Origin: Cryptomeria japonica
Taxonomy: Eukaryota > Streptophyta > Pinopsida > Cupressales > Cupressaceae
Direction: 5' to 3'
DNA: 60,000 nt
Assembly (NCBI RefSeq): GCF_030272615.1
Contig: NC_081414.1
Span: forward strand, 658,022,292-658,082,291
This document shows positions 34,363 through 47,153 of the stretch, piece after piece. Each line of letters begins with the position of its first letter. Position 1 is the stretch's first letter. The notes beneath the pieces were generated by a model. That model saw nothing but the letters and a program-made list of their open reading frames with translations, had not been told where the DNA came from and ran no database searches. The translations under genes and the position numbers were made by a program.

Positions 34363-35079
34363 TCTTCTTGAGATGATGTTGCAACTATTTTGAGAGTGGA
34401 TAATACATACACTTTGGGCTTAAATTAAACCTAATGAATTATATTCCTAGAAGTGCCTTAAAAAGTAAAATATAGCATTAGCATTACAGTTAGTAGCTAT
34501 ACCTAAATGAATACTTGACCCTAAATATTTGTCACTAGGTCAAGGTCACTTAGATGCATTTATAGATTCAACGAATCTTACAACTTCTTACAATAATCAA
34601 TTAATTTTCATAGATTGTGGCAAGGTTTAGATATCCTAAACATATTGTTTTGAGTACTTAGCATTTAAAATAGCTTAAAATAATTTCTTGGTTAACAATG
34701 CTAGATAATGGAGAATATACATAACCTAAAGTAGCACTAATCTACTCCTACAACTAACTATAAAAATGATACTATTTAAATTAAAGTCTCTATTAAGTAA
34801 TAAAGTTTTTTTTATTGGTAAATGGTAGAGCCAGAGGGTTTATATTAAGCAAAAAATAAAGATAATTATAAAAATGGTTGAATCCATTATGTCATTGGAC
34901 ACTTAAAACAGTCATGATCTAAATGAAAGTACTACTAAGATTAACAACAAAAAATCCTTCAAGACATATAATCAATAGATTCTCAAAAAATTCTACATAC
35001 ATCTTAAGAACTTTAACAAAATTAACAAAGTCTATGACATTAAAACTGAAATTTTTTTCCCAATGCCAATCAAAGGTAG
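34363..35079. other. AT-rich unclassified stretch, possible LINE 3' end
   Basis: No gene or repeat array is seen. At 34,806-34,850, minus strand, a segment reads GCTCTACCATTTACC followed by AATAAAAAAAAC, which looks like the A-rich 3' end of a LINE. Whether it belongs to the LINE at 58.2-60 kb is unknown. Confidence 0.35.
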
Positions 35080-35931
35080 GTGCCCAGATTGGAGCTAGGT
35101 TGGCCTAAACACCGAGCACTCCCCCTACCTCATGGCTGGCCCCTTCCTCTACCACTACCTCTTCCACCACCATACCACCCTTGGCCATCAATCTCTTGTG
35201 TTGCGCCTCGTTCATCCCCACCTCGCAGCCAACCCCTACCTTTGCCACTACCTCTGTCACCTCCATGCCTCCTTTGGCCATTTGACACTTGAAGTTCAAC
35301 TCGATCAACCCCACCTACATGCGGGCCATCATGTTCCAATTTTGGTTTGAGGAAGTTGTTCATTCTAGCAACATCCTCTCTATCCTATTTTTCAGGCTCA
35401 TCCCCCAAAAATTTCCATTTTAGATACCTGTATGCCATTGCTACAGAGTCCCTATGGTGCATAAGAGTTGGACCTTTGAGGTCAATAAGGAAGGGATACA
35501 AATTTATGGTTTCTCCTAGAATAAAAAGGAGAATCATATCCCCAAGCTGTGGCAGCCCAATCCCATCCAACATGCATGTTGAAGAATTGAAACCAATCCT
35601 ACCAATAGCTCTTCATCAAACAAATGGGAGACCAATGCCTTTATCTTCATTTTGGGAACATGGTTATCAAGCAACAAAGCCACAAATCTTGAAGAGATGG
35701 AAGTTTTATCTCTTGGGTATTCCTTCCTTTGCAGGTGATCATGACCCAAGATTAATTTAACCGCTAGAATGACCATCAATTCTAAACTATGGAGAAGCCT
35801 TTTTAGCCTTTGATGGGAGATATCTCTGAAAGAGACTTTGAATGTCAAGGAGGAAATAGAGATAGGAGTGTCTGCTCCGAAGCAAGATATGGGGTCTGGG
35901 AATGCCCTTACTATAAAACCAAAAGGGTTCG
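35080..35931 (-). pseudogene. Unrecognised coding-like remnant with a Gly/Arg-rich end
   Basis: Minus-strand frames at 35,935-35,534 (133 codons) and 35,573-35,385 (62 codons) abut in different frames. Below them, 35,330-35,105 reads Gly/Arg-rich (GRGRGQP, YGGGRGSG), like an RGG box. Codon pattern and abutting frames suggest a broken gene, possibly the coat or gag part of a retroelement, but I recognise no domain. It forms the left flank of the outer DNA transposon. Confidence 0.3.
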
Positions 35932-35937
35932 CCATGG

Positions 35938-35974
35938 GCTAAGTGCACCAAGATGGTGAATAGAAAAGTGGCCA
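35938..35974 (+). repeat. Left terminal inverted repeat of the outer transposon
   Basis: GCTAAGTGCACCAAGATGG, then GTGAATAGAAAA and GTGGCCAC, pair with the right end at 57,863-57,910. The right copy has an 8-10 base G-rich insertion before GTGGCCAC. Confidence 0.8.
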
Positions 35975-36001
35975 CATGCCAAAAAAAAAAAAAAAATTCA
36001 T

Positions 36002-36264
36002 AACCCATACGGGTTCTAAAATTTCAAAAATGTGCTAGGCTTGGTAACACCAAGCCTAGAGAAAAAACAATTAAAAAAACCAAAAGTACGGGTTTTGAGG
36101 AACATTTTTTTTAAATAAAAAAATTTAAAGTTTCTCAAAACCCGTATGGGTTTTGAGAAACATATTTCTTTTGTTTAGGCCATGGGTTTTGGCTATTTTG
36201 AACACCAAAACCTGTGGAACAACAGCAAGGAGAAGCCAAAAAAAGCATCAAACCCGCACGGGTT
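36002..36264. promoter_or_regulatory. Left subterminal palindromes of the outer transposon
   Basis: AACCCATACGGGTT (36,002), a half site near 36,085, AACCCGTATGGGTT (36,139) and AACCCGCACGGGTT (36,251) are variants of the perfect palindrome AACCCGTACGGGTT found at the right end. A 10-bp hairpin (CTAGGCTTGG, loop TAACA) lies at 36,035-36,059. They are probably transposase binding sites by analogy with other transposons. That role is inferred. Confidence 0.65.
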
Positions 36265-36309
36265 TGCAACAATTTTTTATTTTCCCATCATCAAAAGCAA
36301 TTTTCAGCA

Positions 36310-39140
36310 ATGGCACTCCGTCGAATAGGTAAGATTTGATTTGTTTGATTATTTTTCTTTGCATTTTAGTTAAATTGGGGTTTTTAAATTGATTTAAGTT
36401 TTGTTTTTATTAATTTGATGTCAGATTCTTCAAGCAATCCCCAAAAATGAAATAGACAACAAAGACCTCCTCCTGCACAAGCAACACAAGAAAACCCTAT
36501 TAACATTGCACAAGAGCAACAAGAAAACCCTCAAAATCCTGAAAATGTTGCTCCTCAACAGCCACCACCACCCCAAAACCCTCCACGTCCTCCATTAGAT
36601 CATGTAGATTCCGCACAAAAGGATCTCATCAATTGCCATACACAAAATAGTGCCCAAATTTCTATATTGGTGAATAGGTTGAGGACCTCTAAGCTTGAGC
36701 ACCACTCAACCCTTTCTAGAACACTAGAAACAATGGCTAATAGTGCAAATGAGGTATCTGGGGAGGTTACAAAATGGGGTTCATGGAGGGATAGATGTCA
36801 AACATTTTATGCAGATGGGTTGTCATATGATCAAGTGAAGAAAAAGGGCATAGTTAAAGCTGACATATGTGCTCTTTTCACCGATCCTATTACCAGTAAC
36901 AACCTAGAACTAAATACGACTTAGTTTCCTATACATTGGTGAGTTCATGCTAGGTTGAAAGATGCTTTTTGGGATAGGTGGTATATGGTCTTTGACCAAC
37001 CACCTTGTAATAATTGGGAGGTGCCTCTATATTTTTTGAGAAAGTTGTATTGTGAGTTTATCCTCGGTGAGAAACCGAATTACTTTAACATCCGACAATT
37101 TTAGGGTAGAGGGAGAGGCTCTGCGCAAGATAGACCTAGGGCCCATAGGGTGGTAGATCCACAACATAGGAGGCGTACAACTCCTAAATCCATGGTTCAT
37201 GTCACTGTCCCTATATCCTTGAAGGAATCTATGGAATTACAAACTCTTCAGGCAGCTACATCATTGACTGATGTCATTGTTCAGCATGGGATACAGCTGG
37301 TCAGAGCAGAGGATATATTAGCACCTGTAGCACCTCCTTCATCAGTGACACCTCCTTCATCAGCAACACCTCCTTCCTTAGCAGCACCTCCTTCATCAAC
37401 AACACCTCATGCATCATTTGGCATGAGCCAGCCCTTTCAGCATATGTGCCCCACCTACCAGGGTGTATGTTCTGGTGTAGACACTGACGTGGACGAGGAT
37501 GGTGGGACATCTCATTCGTGTACATGTTACAGGAGTAGATGTCATGCTTCCACTACAGAGGATGTGACCCTCACTGATAAACTACTCAATATGTTGTACC
37601 CTCTCTATTAGACACAAGTGCGTTTAATTCTATTTATGACATGTTATCAATTAAGTGACTAAATCTTATAAAAAGAAATGAATTTAATTTTTAGAACAAT
37701 TTAAAGTGACATATAAATAAAATGCATTGCAGGGTGCAACAGGTGGTGGGAGTACATCACATACTGTTCAGTCAACTCCACGGTCACGAGTAGTTTTGCC
37801 ACCAGAGGTAAAGATTTGTAAATTTGTTAAAAATATAATAATACATTGGATTCAAAATATATTTTGTTAATTATATGTATCATTACTTGATATTTTGTAG
37901 GGCTTCCCAACTTGATGATATCACGCTTTCAGCCATTGACTTTGGCCAAGATAGCTATGTGGTACCATTTAGATTTATATATTTTTTACTTAAGTGATAT
38001 ACTAAATACATGCTCTTTTCCCTTATGTTAATTTTTTTCCATTAGTTTACCCCACCTACCTCGAGGACATCTCTTGTAAGAAAGCCATCCTCTAGCACTC
38101 TGAGGCAGAAAAAGATATCCTCTCAGACACCCAAACGACAGAAGGTAATTCACTACAATTTAAATTCAATTGTTGAAATGTATTATGATTAAACATGTAT
38201 ATGTAGATATTGATAAATGCACTTAATTTATTTGTTCTATATACAGAAACATATGGGGTTTATGGAATTAATGAATGCACTTGATGTCGATGAGGTTTAG
38301 CAGAGGGAAGAGGTGATATCTTCATATTCACTTTGGATTGCATTCTTGCTTGTTCAAAATAACTAAATACTTTTATGTCTATATCATATGTTATCATTTT
38401 TCATACATGAAATGGTAATAGCTGCATCAGATTTGACAAGGCCTCCTAAGGTTATAGGAGAACTATACGAGGCTTCGGTATGCATTTTTTCTACATATGT
38501 TAAAAATATTTGTTTTATCTAGTTTGTTAACAACTTTGGGTTATTAACTTGTATGATTGTCTTAAAACTATTACAGGCCCCTTGCAAACTTCCTACTGTT
38601 ATTCTACCATTCCATTTCAATAGAAGCCTACACATATATTATGGGATCCAACATGACCAAGGCAAGAGGTATGTCTATCTTAGATCAACTCCTTTTCACT
38701 AAGTGCACAACAGAGTTGAAACCGTCTAGTTAACTCCTTTTGGATCACTTACCATGGATATAGGAAATGGTCATAACTAATTCATTTGTGACTTTGCCTT
38801 CTATGACCACAACACATCCATCTGAGGCTCCGGTATGCTTTAGTTTTTTAGTCTATTCATTTTTAGTTATTATGTGTTATTTGACATATGTGTCATTAAC
38901 ATGTATTAATATTGTTTTACCAATTACAGCCTCCTGCAGGACATCCCACAGATCCTCAACCTCACTGAATTGCAGAAGATAGAGATGAGGTAATCAACAT
39001 TTCAACTTCAAACAATTTAGAGTTCAGTATTTAGTTATTTTGATGTTATAATGAGAAAATATATTTGATTAGACATTTGAATTGTCCTTGTGTAGCCACG
39101 TACTGCTTCGAAGAGGCTCGATTTTGATGATCCGCCATAG
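36310..39140 (+). pseudogene. ORF1 of the outer transposon: proline- and RG-rich accessory protein
   Basis: Exon 1 (36,310-36,328) encodes MALRRI and ends at GTAAGA. Exon 2 starts at 36,425 after CAG and runs to about 37,610: a Gln/Pro-rich start (QQPPPPQNPPRPP), a segment near 36,980-37,120 (DAFWDRWY, VPLYFLRKLYCEF, EKPNYFN, GRGRGS) and later a PPSS(V/A)T repeat. Small exons with GT-AG borders follow near 37,735-37,808, 38,045-38,142 and 39,096-39,140 (last exon PRTASKRLDFDDPP). Stops at about 36,450, 36,920 and 37,104 make it inactive; the first reads TGA where CGA is likely. The PLYF...KPNY...GRGR block is shared with ORF1 of the inner element. Function unknown; the RG-rich part could bind nucleic acid. 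Confidence 0.65.
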
Positions 39141-39742
39141 TCATAGATACAGATAGAGACATATAGTTATAGTTGTGGTCATTGAAGGGCCAATTTTTTA
39201 TATATTCGACATTTGTATATGTATATATCAACTTTGACAGACATGGCACATGCCACATTTTTGTAACTATTATTGATTTGGCATCTATACCATTATTTGA
39301 TATATGTACATGATTATTGTTCATTTTGATATATATGAAACTTGATATTCGATCCAATTTGTTCATTGATATATATGAAACATGAAATTCCTTAAACTTG
39401 GTTATTTTCTATTGAAATGTGATCAAATTTGTTAGTTGTGTATATGTCTTGAAATTTGATCCAATTTGTTCATTACTTGTAACTCATATGGCGTATACTT
39501 TTAAACTATCTATTGCTCATATTGTGTATACCCAAGTACTGATACCGGTAATGTTGATATTCTATATTTTGATTGAGTGAATTTGCTTTGAGTTCTTCAT
39601 GCATGAAGAGATTGGAGTGAAGTTATTATTTCATAAACTTGTGCTTATGGAGTGAAGTTCATCATTTCAAGAACCAATTAAGACATTTCATGCTTATGGA
39701 GTGAAGTTCATCATTTCATCACCTATAAAAGAAGAGTTGAAG

Positions 39743-40490
39743 CACTTATGGACAATCTATTTGAACCTATGGGGTCATCTTGTCATTGCCTAAAAATTCC
39801 TATTTCGGTTTCAGGCAACTCGATTCCATTTTCTTGTGGTGAGATTTTTTCTGTCGCATCAAAAATCGTCAAAAGCTATCAGTGAGAGGTGGCAAAATAG
39901 TGCATCTTTCATTCTTCTTGTCGTGGGAACAAACTACCAACGCGAGCGCATCCAAGTGGCCAGGTTTACACTAGGTGTGCCCTTATCTCACTCCCCAAGG
40001 TGTCTGGTCATTACGAGCCACCTTGTAGTGACGTTTTCCGTTGAGCGCTCAAAGCGGAAAAAATGGTCAAACTTTGACATAGCGTAACTCTGAGACCGTG
40101 GCACTTATGGATGACCTGTTTGAACCTATGGGGTCATGTTATCACTGCCTACAAAATCCTATCTCAGATTCGGGCAACTCAATTCCGTTTTCTTATGGTG
40201 AGATTTTTTTTTGTTGTATCAAAAACTGTCAGTGAGAGGTGGCAAAATAGTGCATCTTTCGTTTGCTTGTCATGGGAATGAACCGTCAGTACGAGCGCGT
40301 TCGGGTGGCCAGGTTTACACTAGGTGTGCCCTTGTCTTTCTCCCCAAGGTGTCTAATCATTATGAGCCACCTCGTAGCGACGTTTTCCCTTGAGCGCTCA
40401 AAGCGGAAAAAAAAGTCAAACTTTGACGTAGCGTAACTCAGAGACCATGGCACTTATGGATGATCCGTTTGAACCCATTCTTTTGATTCA
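39743..40490 (+). repeat. Two-copy 350-360 bp tandem duplication between the convergent genes
   Basis: The landmark CACTTATGGA occurs at 39,743, 40,102 and 40,451, giving units of 359 and 349 bp plus a partial third. Units contain a conserved block with GAGCGCTCAAAGCGGAAAA and GTCAAACTTTGAC. The duplication lies between the 3' ends of ORF1 and ORF2 of the outer element. Between 39,141 and 39,742 I see only AT-rich DNA. Confidence 0.8.
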
Positions 40491-41827
40491 CATTCATCCC
40501 ACAAAAAATGCATACATGAAGAACAAAAGCATGCAATATGTCTAGTATAAATAACTAGTGATGTTGCATTTGAACTTCTAAATGAATGCATGTCACTTGA
40601 TCCAGTAAGTGTACAACAATGTAGATAGTTTTCAATGTTAGATTCACTTATTAACCAAAAATATCTAGAAACCATAGACTTATCTGCATTACCTGGTCTC
40701 ATCATAGAGATACACCATTGCACAATTGTTTTTGCATCTATTAACATTGCACCACCTTCATACTTCAATTCCTCTCTGGTAAAAGCTCTTTTCACACATG
40801 CTCCCGCACCATCATGCTCTCCCTTTCCATGCCTTTCCTCAATGAAATTCCAAAAATGTTGCACACCACTTGTCACATGCATCCTATTCAACAAGTAGAA
40901 CATCCTTGCATTCTTGAATTGTGCGGTGGTGCAATTGTCCGACCATATTAAGTGTTGGTTGTATCTTATATCTCTTTCCCTTAAACTATCATAGAAGATT
41001 GTAAAGCATCCTTGCACAAACTCTGAGGAATGTGTACGATCATCACTGATATAGAAGTGATATTCTCTTATAACTTTTTTGCCCTCCTCGGTGCTATCAT
41101 GTGCATGCATGAATGCTATGTGTACAAAAATTGTAACTTGTGTAGAGTGGTAATACATAGATTGTACTTCATTTTGCGGCTTTAGTGTATAATTCTCAAC
41201 AAAATCAACGACAGAGACAATAGTGTCGAGGGGGAAAGTGTCCTTACACAGCTTGAATTGCTCATCTAACCATCTAGCTCTATGTGTGTGATCTATGTAC
41301 TCATATACTAGTTTCTCTTGAAACATCATAAAATCAGCTACGCATATATCCCTTTTCACTAACTCACACCTCTTTAATTCTTTTCCATCTTTAACACCAT
41401 ATGTTAATGACTTATATTTTCTAATAGAAACTAGTTCCTTACCAATTTCATGTGTGCTATCCAGATGTAGGCATCTATGCAACTGTTGCAAACCACCACA
41501 TGTAGGACCAAAAACCTCTCAAACACATCAACTTATAATAAATACATTCATCATCTTGTCTACATAGTACACTTGAAATAAATTCTCTCGGTGACTTAGG
41601 AGGTGCTTGTAGACCACATTCCTGCAAAACATCGTTAGTGTGATATAGCAATAAATATCATAATGCATGGAAAATTCAACATGGAACCTACAACAACATG
41701 TAGTACGTGCATGATTAATCTTAACATAAAATGATTTTGTCATCTCAAAAAATCTTTGACTAATTTTAATCTGAGAAAAGCTTTGAAGAAACCTTTCATA
41801 AAATTGTGTTTGAGTTGTAGGGTGAAC
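40454..41827 (-). pseudogene. ORF2 of the outer transposon, C-terminal part: DDE-type transposase-like
   Basis: From the inner insertion point the frame reads HPTTQTQFYERFLQ, then TTCCCRFHVEF (Cys/His cluster), and continues through an open 345-codon stretch (41,491-40,454). Conserved with the inner copy are SVVDFVENYT, EYHFYISDD, WSDNCTTAQFKN and HGKGEHDGAGACVKR, and near the end CFCSSC. The acidic residues in VDF, WSD and GKGEHDG are candidates for the catalytic D-D-E/D. The last codons before the stop at 40,454 are close to the family end without its final exons. The gene is broken by the 11.5-kb inner element and by frame changes. I infer transposase from these motifs, the TIRs and the shared architecture; no enzyme family name can be given with confidence. 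Confidence 0.7.
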
Positions 41828-41856
41828 TCACAATAATGGTTCCCACTTTTTTGCCA
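41828..41856 (+). repeat. Left terminal inverted repeat of the inner transposon
   Basis: TCACAATAATGGTTCCCAC then TTTTTTGCCA matches the right end (53,363-53,335 reversed) over about 28 bases with a few differences. Confidence 0.8.
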
Positions 41857-42621
41857 CTTTTGACACTGAGATGTACATTTTTAAAATAATTTTCAACTTT
41901 CGAGAACTATAACTTTTAAACTATTAAAAATTTGAAGATGATGTAAATTAGTGATTTCTAGAATTTTGTTTGTAGATTCTATATACATTTTTTTCAAATT
42001 TTTTTGAAGGATTTTTTTTAAAATTTTCCATCTCCCTCAAAAAGTAGTTTTTTACAACAAACTACATTTTTTAAGAGTGATGTCCCGAAACGCATAACTT
42101 TTTTTTCTATAAATGATAAAAACTCAATTTTTTAGAATTTTGGTTTGCAACATCAATATCCAGGGCTTGCATTTGGTTTTATAGTGATATGTTCAATATT
42201 TTTCATTTTATAAAGTTTTGAATTCTGACTAGTCATAATTCAGACATAGGTTTACGTTTGGACACATAACTTGTTCTATATAAATCGAAATTCAATTTTA
42301 TTTTTTTGTAAGAAAGAAGACATCAATACCAAGGGCATAGATATTTTTCAGAATTTTTTTGAATTAGTTTCTTATTTTCCCAATGCGTTGAACAGAGAAG
42401 TTCATGTTTGGTGAAAAACCAATTTTCCATAAAATTAAAAAAACAAGAACATAATAAATTCAAAATATAACAAAATTATACTCGTTGGAAACCTTGCTCC
42501 GAGTACTATGATTTAATATTTTTGGGTTATCAAGATTATTTCATTCGTGCTTTGAACCAAAGCTCCGAAGTCATTAATTCTTCAGAACTCTGAAATTTTT
42601 TGGGAGAAACCTCTAATTGGA

Positions 42622-42758
42622 GGGTTCGAATGAACAATACTTCGAGCGAATGGGGTTCGCTCAAACCACAAGGGGTTCAAGCAAACCCCCATTCGCTCAA
42701 ACCAGTGGGCTTGATTTTGGCTTGTACTTTTTTGTAACGGTCATGTTCGAATGAACCC
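42622..42758. promoter_or_regulatory. Left subterminal motifs of the inner transposon
   Basis: GGGTTCGAATGAAC (42,622), TTCGAGCGAA (42,641), GGTTCGCTCAAACC (near 42,654), GGGTTCAAGCAAACCC (42,673), ATTCGCTCAAACC (42,691) and GTTCGAATGAACCC (42,744) are variants of the inverted-repeat motif GGGTTCGCTCGAACCC seen at the right end. Between the TIR and these motifs (41,860-42,600) there is only T-rich DNA. Confidence 0.65.
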
Positions 42759-42960
42759 GACCATTTTTAACTGTCGGGTTTCATCAGAACTCTGGCTGAT
42801 GCATTTTTTTATTTTTTTTTCATTTGTGGAGTTGTATAAATGTCCATAATTTTTTTCATTTTTTATCACACAAATGATTAAAATAATTCACATTTCTGGA
42901 TGGGAGAAGACATTTGAAAATTATTTTGAGGGCAATAATTTGAAGGTTTTTTGTAAAAGC

Positions 42961-45900
42961 ATGGGGAACAAGAAGAGAAGGCAAAATAAGACTTCAACGA
43001 ATTATTCTCTCGAAATAGAAGAAAGATATTGAGAACAAAGAAGACAAAGATATCATGATGCAAGTATGTATTTTTAATTTTATTTCTATTTAATTTAATA
43101 TGTATTACATAACAATTAATTAGTTCAATATTTTTTATCTAATATTTTTAATAAAAATTAATTTAAAAAATCTTAATTAAATTAATTGGAAATAATAGGA
43201 TAAAAAATAATCTTGTTTTAATTGGAAAGCATAATTAATTTGAGATAATACATGTGTATTTGCAAATTTCAAATTCCATCAACTTGCTTGTTGTGTAATT
43301 GCATTTTTCTCCTATATAATTAAGTCCATTTATAATAGATAAGACCTATTAAGTCATAAAATAATAAGACCTATTATGTCACAATTTCTAGGTTCTAAAT
43401 TATATATATTGAATATTTAATCTACATGTACAAGTAATTTCATGTGATGGGTCCTTTAATATCACATAATATATCTGTCTTAAGGGGAGTTAAGTATATT
43501 AATTGTGAAATGTTTTTTCATACGTGGTCATATTGATTTTAATAATAAGGCCTATTAGGACTATTACATTGATTATAGGTCTTAAATGTGACATAAATTT
43601 ACAACCTATTACATGTTGAATAATTTAGGTGAACTATTTATATGACTTCACGTACATACAAAAACATTTCAGATTAGGAGGTCTATTATGCAATAATAGG
43701 TCCTAAATATACACACCTGTGACAAATTATAGTCCACCTACATTATGGTCCATAACAAATTAATATGAGGTCACCTTTATCATATGCATGCATCAAAATA
43801 TTTGTACTTTTAATTTTCAAAATTGGAATTTCTAATTTATCAAAATTTTATTTTATGTGTTAAATTAGTGCTCAAAATTAGAGATTGAACTTTAATCCTA
43901 ACCTGAGAACAAATTGAACTTTAAACCTAAACAGGTAATTTAATTAGAGTTATAACAATAAGGTCCTGAAAGTAATTAAATTTAATAAACCAAATTGAAC
44001 GGGCTAATTTTAACATGTAAAGCTTTAAGCCAAATTCATCCCTATTCTTAAACCTAATTGAATAATCTCTGATTAATTCAAGAACCTTACACAAACTCTT
44101 AAATTATGTGTAGAACGGGCTCGAGAAGAAGGGAGTTCTAAAGCAAGAATTGAGGCAAACGAACCTGTTGAAGAACACAATATAGTTGATGAACATAGGG
44201 AGGAGATTGTCCAAGTTGAACCAATGGAGACCTTTGAAGGAGAGGGGTCAAGGTCCTTACCTCCTACCACTGATATGGATGAGCATATTGTGGATCTAGC
44301 TAAATAGGTGAAGAGAAATATTTCTTATAAAAATTTAGATCATTTACTTGAAATGCATGTGGATGAGTTGAAATGTCTTAGTGAAGAACCTAGACATACT
44401 AAAAGGAGGTCAATGAATAAAAGTGGAAAAGAAATAATGTCTCATTTCAACAATCTTGATACTACACTAGAAAAAGCTCAATTGTTATCAATTGTACTTA
44501 CTCATAAAGACTTAATAGATCCAATGAAATTGTTGGGTATAGATACAACAAGTCAAAAGAGGAAAACTTCTCAGCTACAAAAATCTATTGTTGATAATGT
44601 TAAGAAAGGTTTGGTGAACATTGGTAAAAAATATTGAAAACTAGATAAGACCATTTCAAGAAGAGTGATGTTGACATCTTTAGTAAATGAAAGATTGCCT
44701 CAAAAAAGACAGATCTCTTCACTGTCATCTGAGTTTGGTTTTAGTAGAAGGACAATATCTAAATATGTTAAAAGGAGAAAGATTTTGGATGATACTACCT
44801 CAGAAGGGAATTGGGCAATTATGTGTAGAGCTCCTCGTTCTGATAGAATTGAAGATGTTGTTAGGAACTTTGTGACAAGTTTTTGGAATGATAATACTCG
44901 TCCTTCATCAAATAGTAGAGATGTTATCAAGCAAAGGATTGGTCCTGATCATTATGATCTCCATGTAAAACATTGGATAGACACAACAAAACATGAATTG
45001 TATGTATTGTTTACTAAAACAAACCCTCATATAAAGATTGGACAAACCATGTTTGAATGGTTAAGGTCATATTATGTGAAGTTAAACAAAGTTTTTGAAA
45101 CTTGTTGTTGTCGTTATCACATCGAATTTGACTTGTACTATCAGGTGTTTCGAAATATTAGAGAAGATAGTGATGGTTGTGAAAAGGCTCCTCCTAAATA
45201 AACAAGTCAATTCATAGCATCCATCTTATGTGATAAATCACATGATAATGCAATCGGTCAAATAAATTGCATAAGAGGAATTTGTGGAACATGCGGGGAC
45301 TTGGCTAAATTGCCTTTGAGAGATGAAGATACTAAGATGAGGAAGATGGTAAATTGTAAGAGTTACAAGTACAAAAAATTTGAAACAAAATTTGGAAAGG
45401 AATCTACAAGGCTAGATTATGTAGAAGAGGAAATACCTATTGGAACATTTATGGAAAAATTTTGTAAGTTGATAAAACCATACATATGCCATGGTTTTTT
45501 TGCCAAGTGGCGAGCAAAACAATTTAAAAGATTAAGAGACACTTTCCCACTTGGAACTATTCTATCTATAGTTGACTTTGCAGAGAATTACTCTTTTGCA
45601 CATCAAAAAGAGATTCAATCAGAGTATTACTTTTCAAAGCAAATCACTATTTTGGTGCATGTGTGTTATCGACATGCACAGATGAATTTGGATGGTGTTG
45701 ATAGTACATTTGAAAATCATGTCATTAAGAAAGAGTACCACTTCTATATCAGTGATGATAAGGAGCATGACACACTTTTTGTACAACATTGCTTTAAGAA
45801 GTTTTTTAAATATTTGAAAGATAGAGGCATAACAATAGTTAAACATTTTGTTTGGTCTGATGGATGTGCGACACAATTCAAATATTTGAGGCTATTTTAT

Positions 45901-47153
45901 GCACTATGTAGATATCATAGAAATGACAAAATACCACATGTTTGGAGTTTTTTTGAGAGTGGTCATGGAAAGGGTGAACATGATGGTGTAGGAGCTTGTA
46001 TCAAACATGATCTAAGAAAGCATCAAATAAAGTACATAGGAGATTGTATAGAAGATGCACATGATGTTATTGAATGGTATGAGAAACACTTTGGGCAACC
46101 TAATTATCCTGGGGAATGATCATCAAGAACATACAGACCCATTCCATATAGAGTGTTTTGCGAGATAACTGGTACATGTTCTCTTTTAGTGTTTTATTTA
46201 ATTTTTTTTAATCTTTTAAAAAGTACATGTTCCTAGTTCAAATGTTTCAATTTAACAACTTGATCTACATGTACATTCTTGTACACATGTACATTTTGCA
46301 GACATGGATAGAAAATCAATGCATGGATGCAAGAGCATGGAGAGGACAAGATCTTTGCATTGTGTCACGAGTATAGATAATCGCCCATGGACATTATACA
46401 CTAGGGATTATTCATGTTTTTGTTCTGAATGCATTTTCAAAAACTATGTTGATTGCAAGAACCAAGAGCTTGGATATGTTAGTGAATGGAAAATGGTGCC
46501 ACTAGATGTTTCTGACACATATGAGGATTCAAATGAGGATGAAAACTTTGAAGACATTCCTTTGATTTCTGGTGATTACGATCATATTTCAGGATTGATT
46601 AAAAAAGGTACATGCATGACGTACACATGTAAATACTTCCTTAAAAATGACATATAACTTAGAATTTATTTAACTTGTGTCAAATTGTAGGAGATATTTT
46701 TGCAATCATAGAAGAAGATGGAAATATAGAAGGTGTTAGTTATTATTTATTGTGTTACACAGAAGAGAGAAAGAAGTTATCAAAATCTGAGATGAGTGAT
46801 GGAATGTCATTTCCCACATGTTTGAGTTCTGATTTGAATATGTACATGTACAAATCGATTACGTGGAAATTTTTAATTTCTCATGTTTCTTATATAATGT
46901 ACATGTAGGATCAGTTGTAGTGCAAGGGACATATTTCAAACAAGTTAAAATTTTTCAACATGAGATTCATTTCACTGAATACCAAATTGACAACAAGGTA
47001 TATCAGTATAGTCACTTGGTCATTGTTGTTGGCCTAATTCTTCAAACAGTTCCATGTCGAGGGCGGTCTCAAAAGTGGAGACTAGATAATGAAGATCATG
47101 ACAAAATATTAAGTGTTATTGAAGAGCATTCTGAACCACTTGATGTGGTATGA
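42961..47153 (+). pseudogene. ORF2 of the inner transposon: DDE-type transposase-like, five exons
   Basis: Proposed exons: 42,961-43,063 (MGNKKRRQNKT, donor GTATGT), 44,113-46,149, 46,301-46,607, 46,690-about 46,850 and 46,909-47,153, all with GT-AG-like borders. Exon 2 holds an acidic segment, an HTH-like stretch (SSEFGFSRRTISKYVKRR), a Cys/His cluster (ETCCCRYHIEF, CIRGICGTCG), then LSIVDFAENYS, EYHFYISDD, VWSDGCATQFK and SGHGKGEHDGVGACIK. Exon 3 has a second cluster (CFCSEC...C). The last exons read GDIFAIIEEDG and GSVVVQGTYF. The acidic residues of VDF, WSD and HGKGEHDG fit a D-D-E/D catalytic triad. Stops at 43,019, 44,306, 44,636, 45,199 and 46,117 inactivate it; some may be CGA to TGA changes. 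The motif set resembles proteins I recall from animals as well, but the superfamily is uncertain. Confidence 0.72.

Noticed and set aside
40211-40393. Short plus-strand frames in the 350-bp duplication
   Set aside because: The similar frames at 39,836-40,087 and here arise only because the unit is duplicated; neither has support as a gene.
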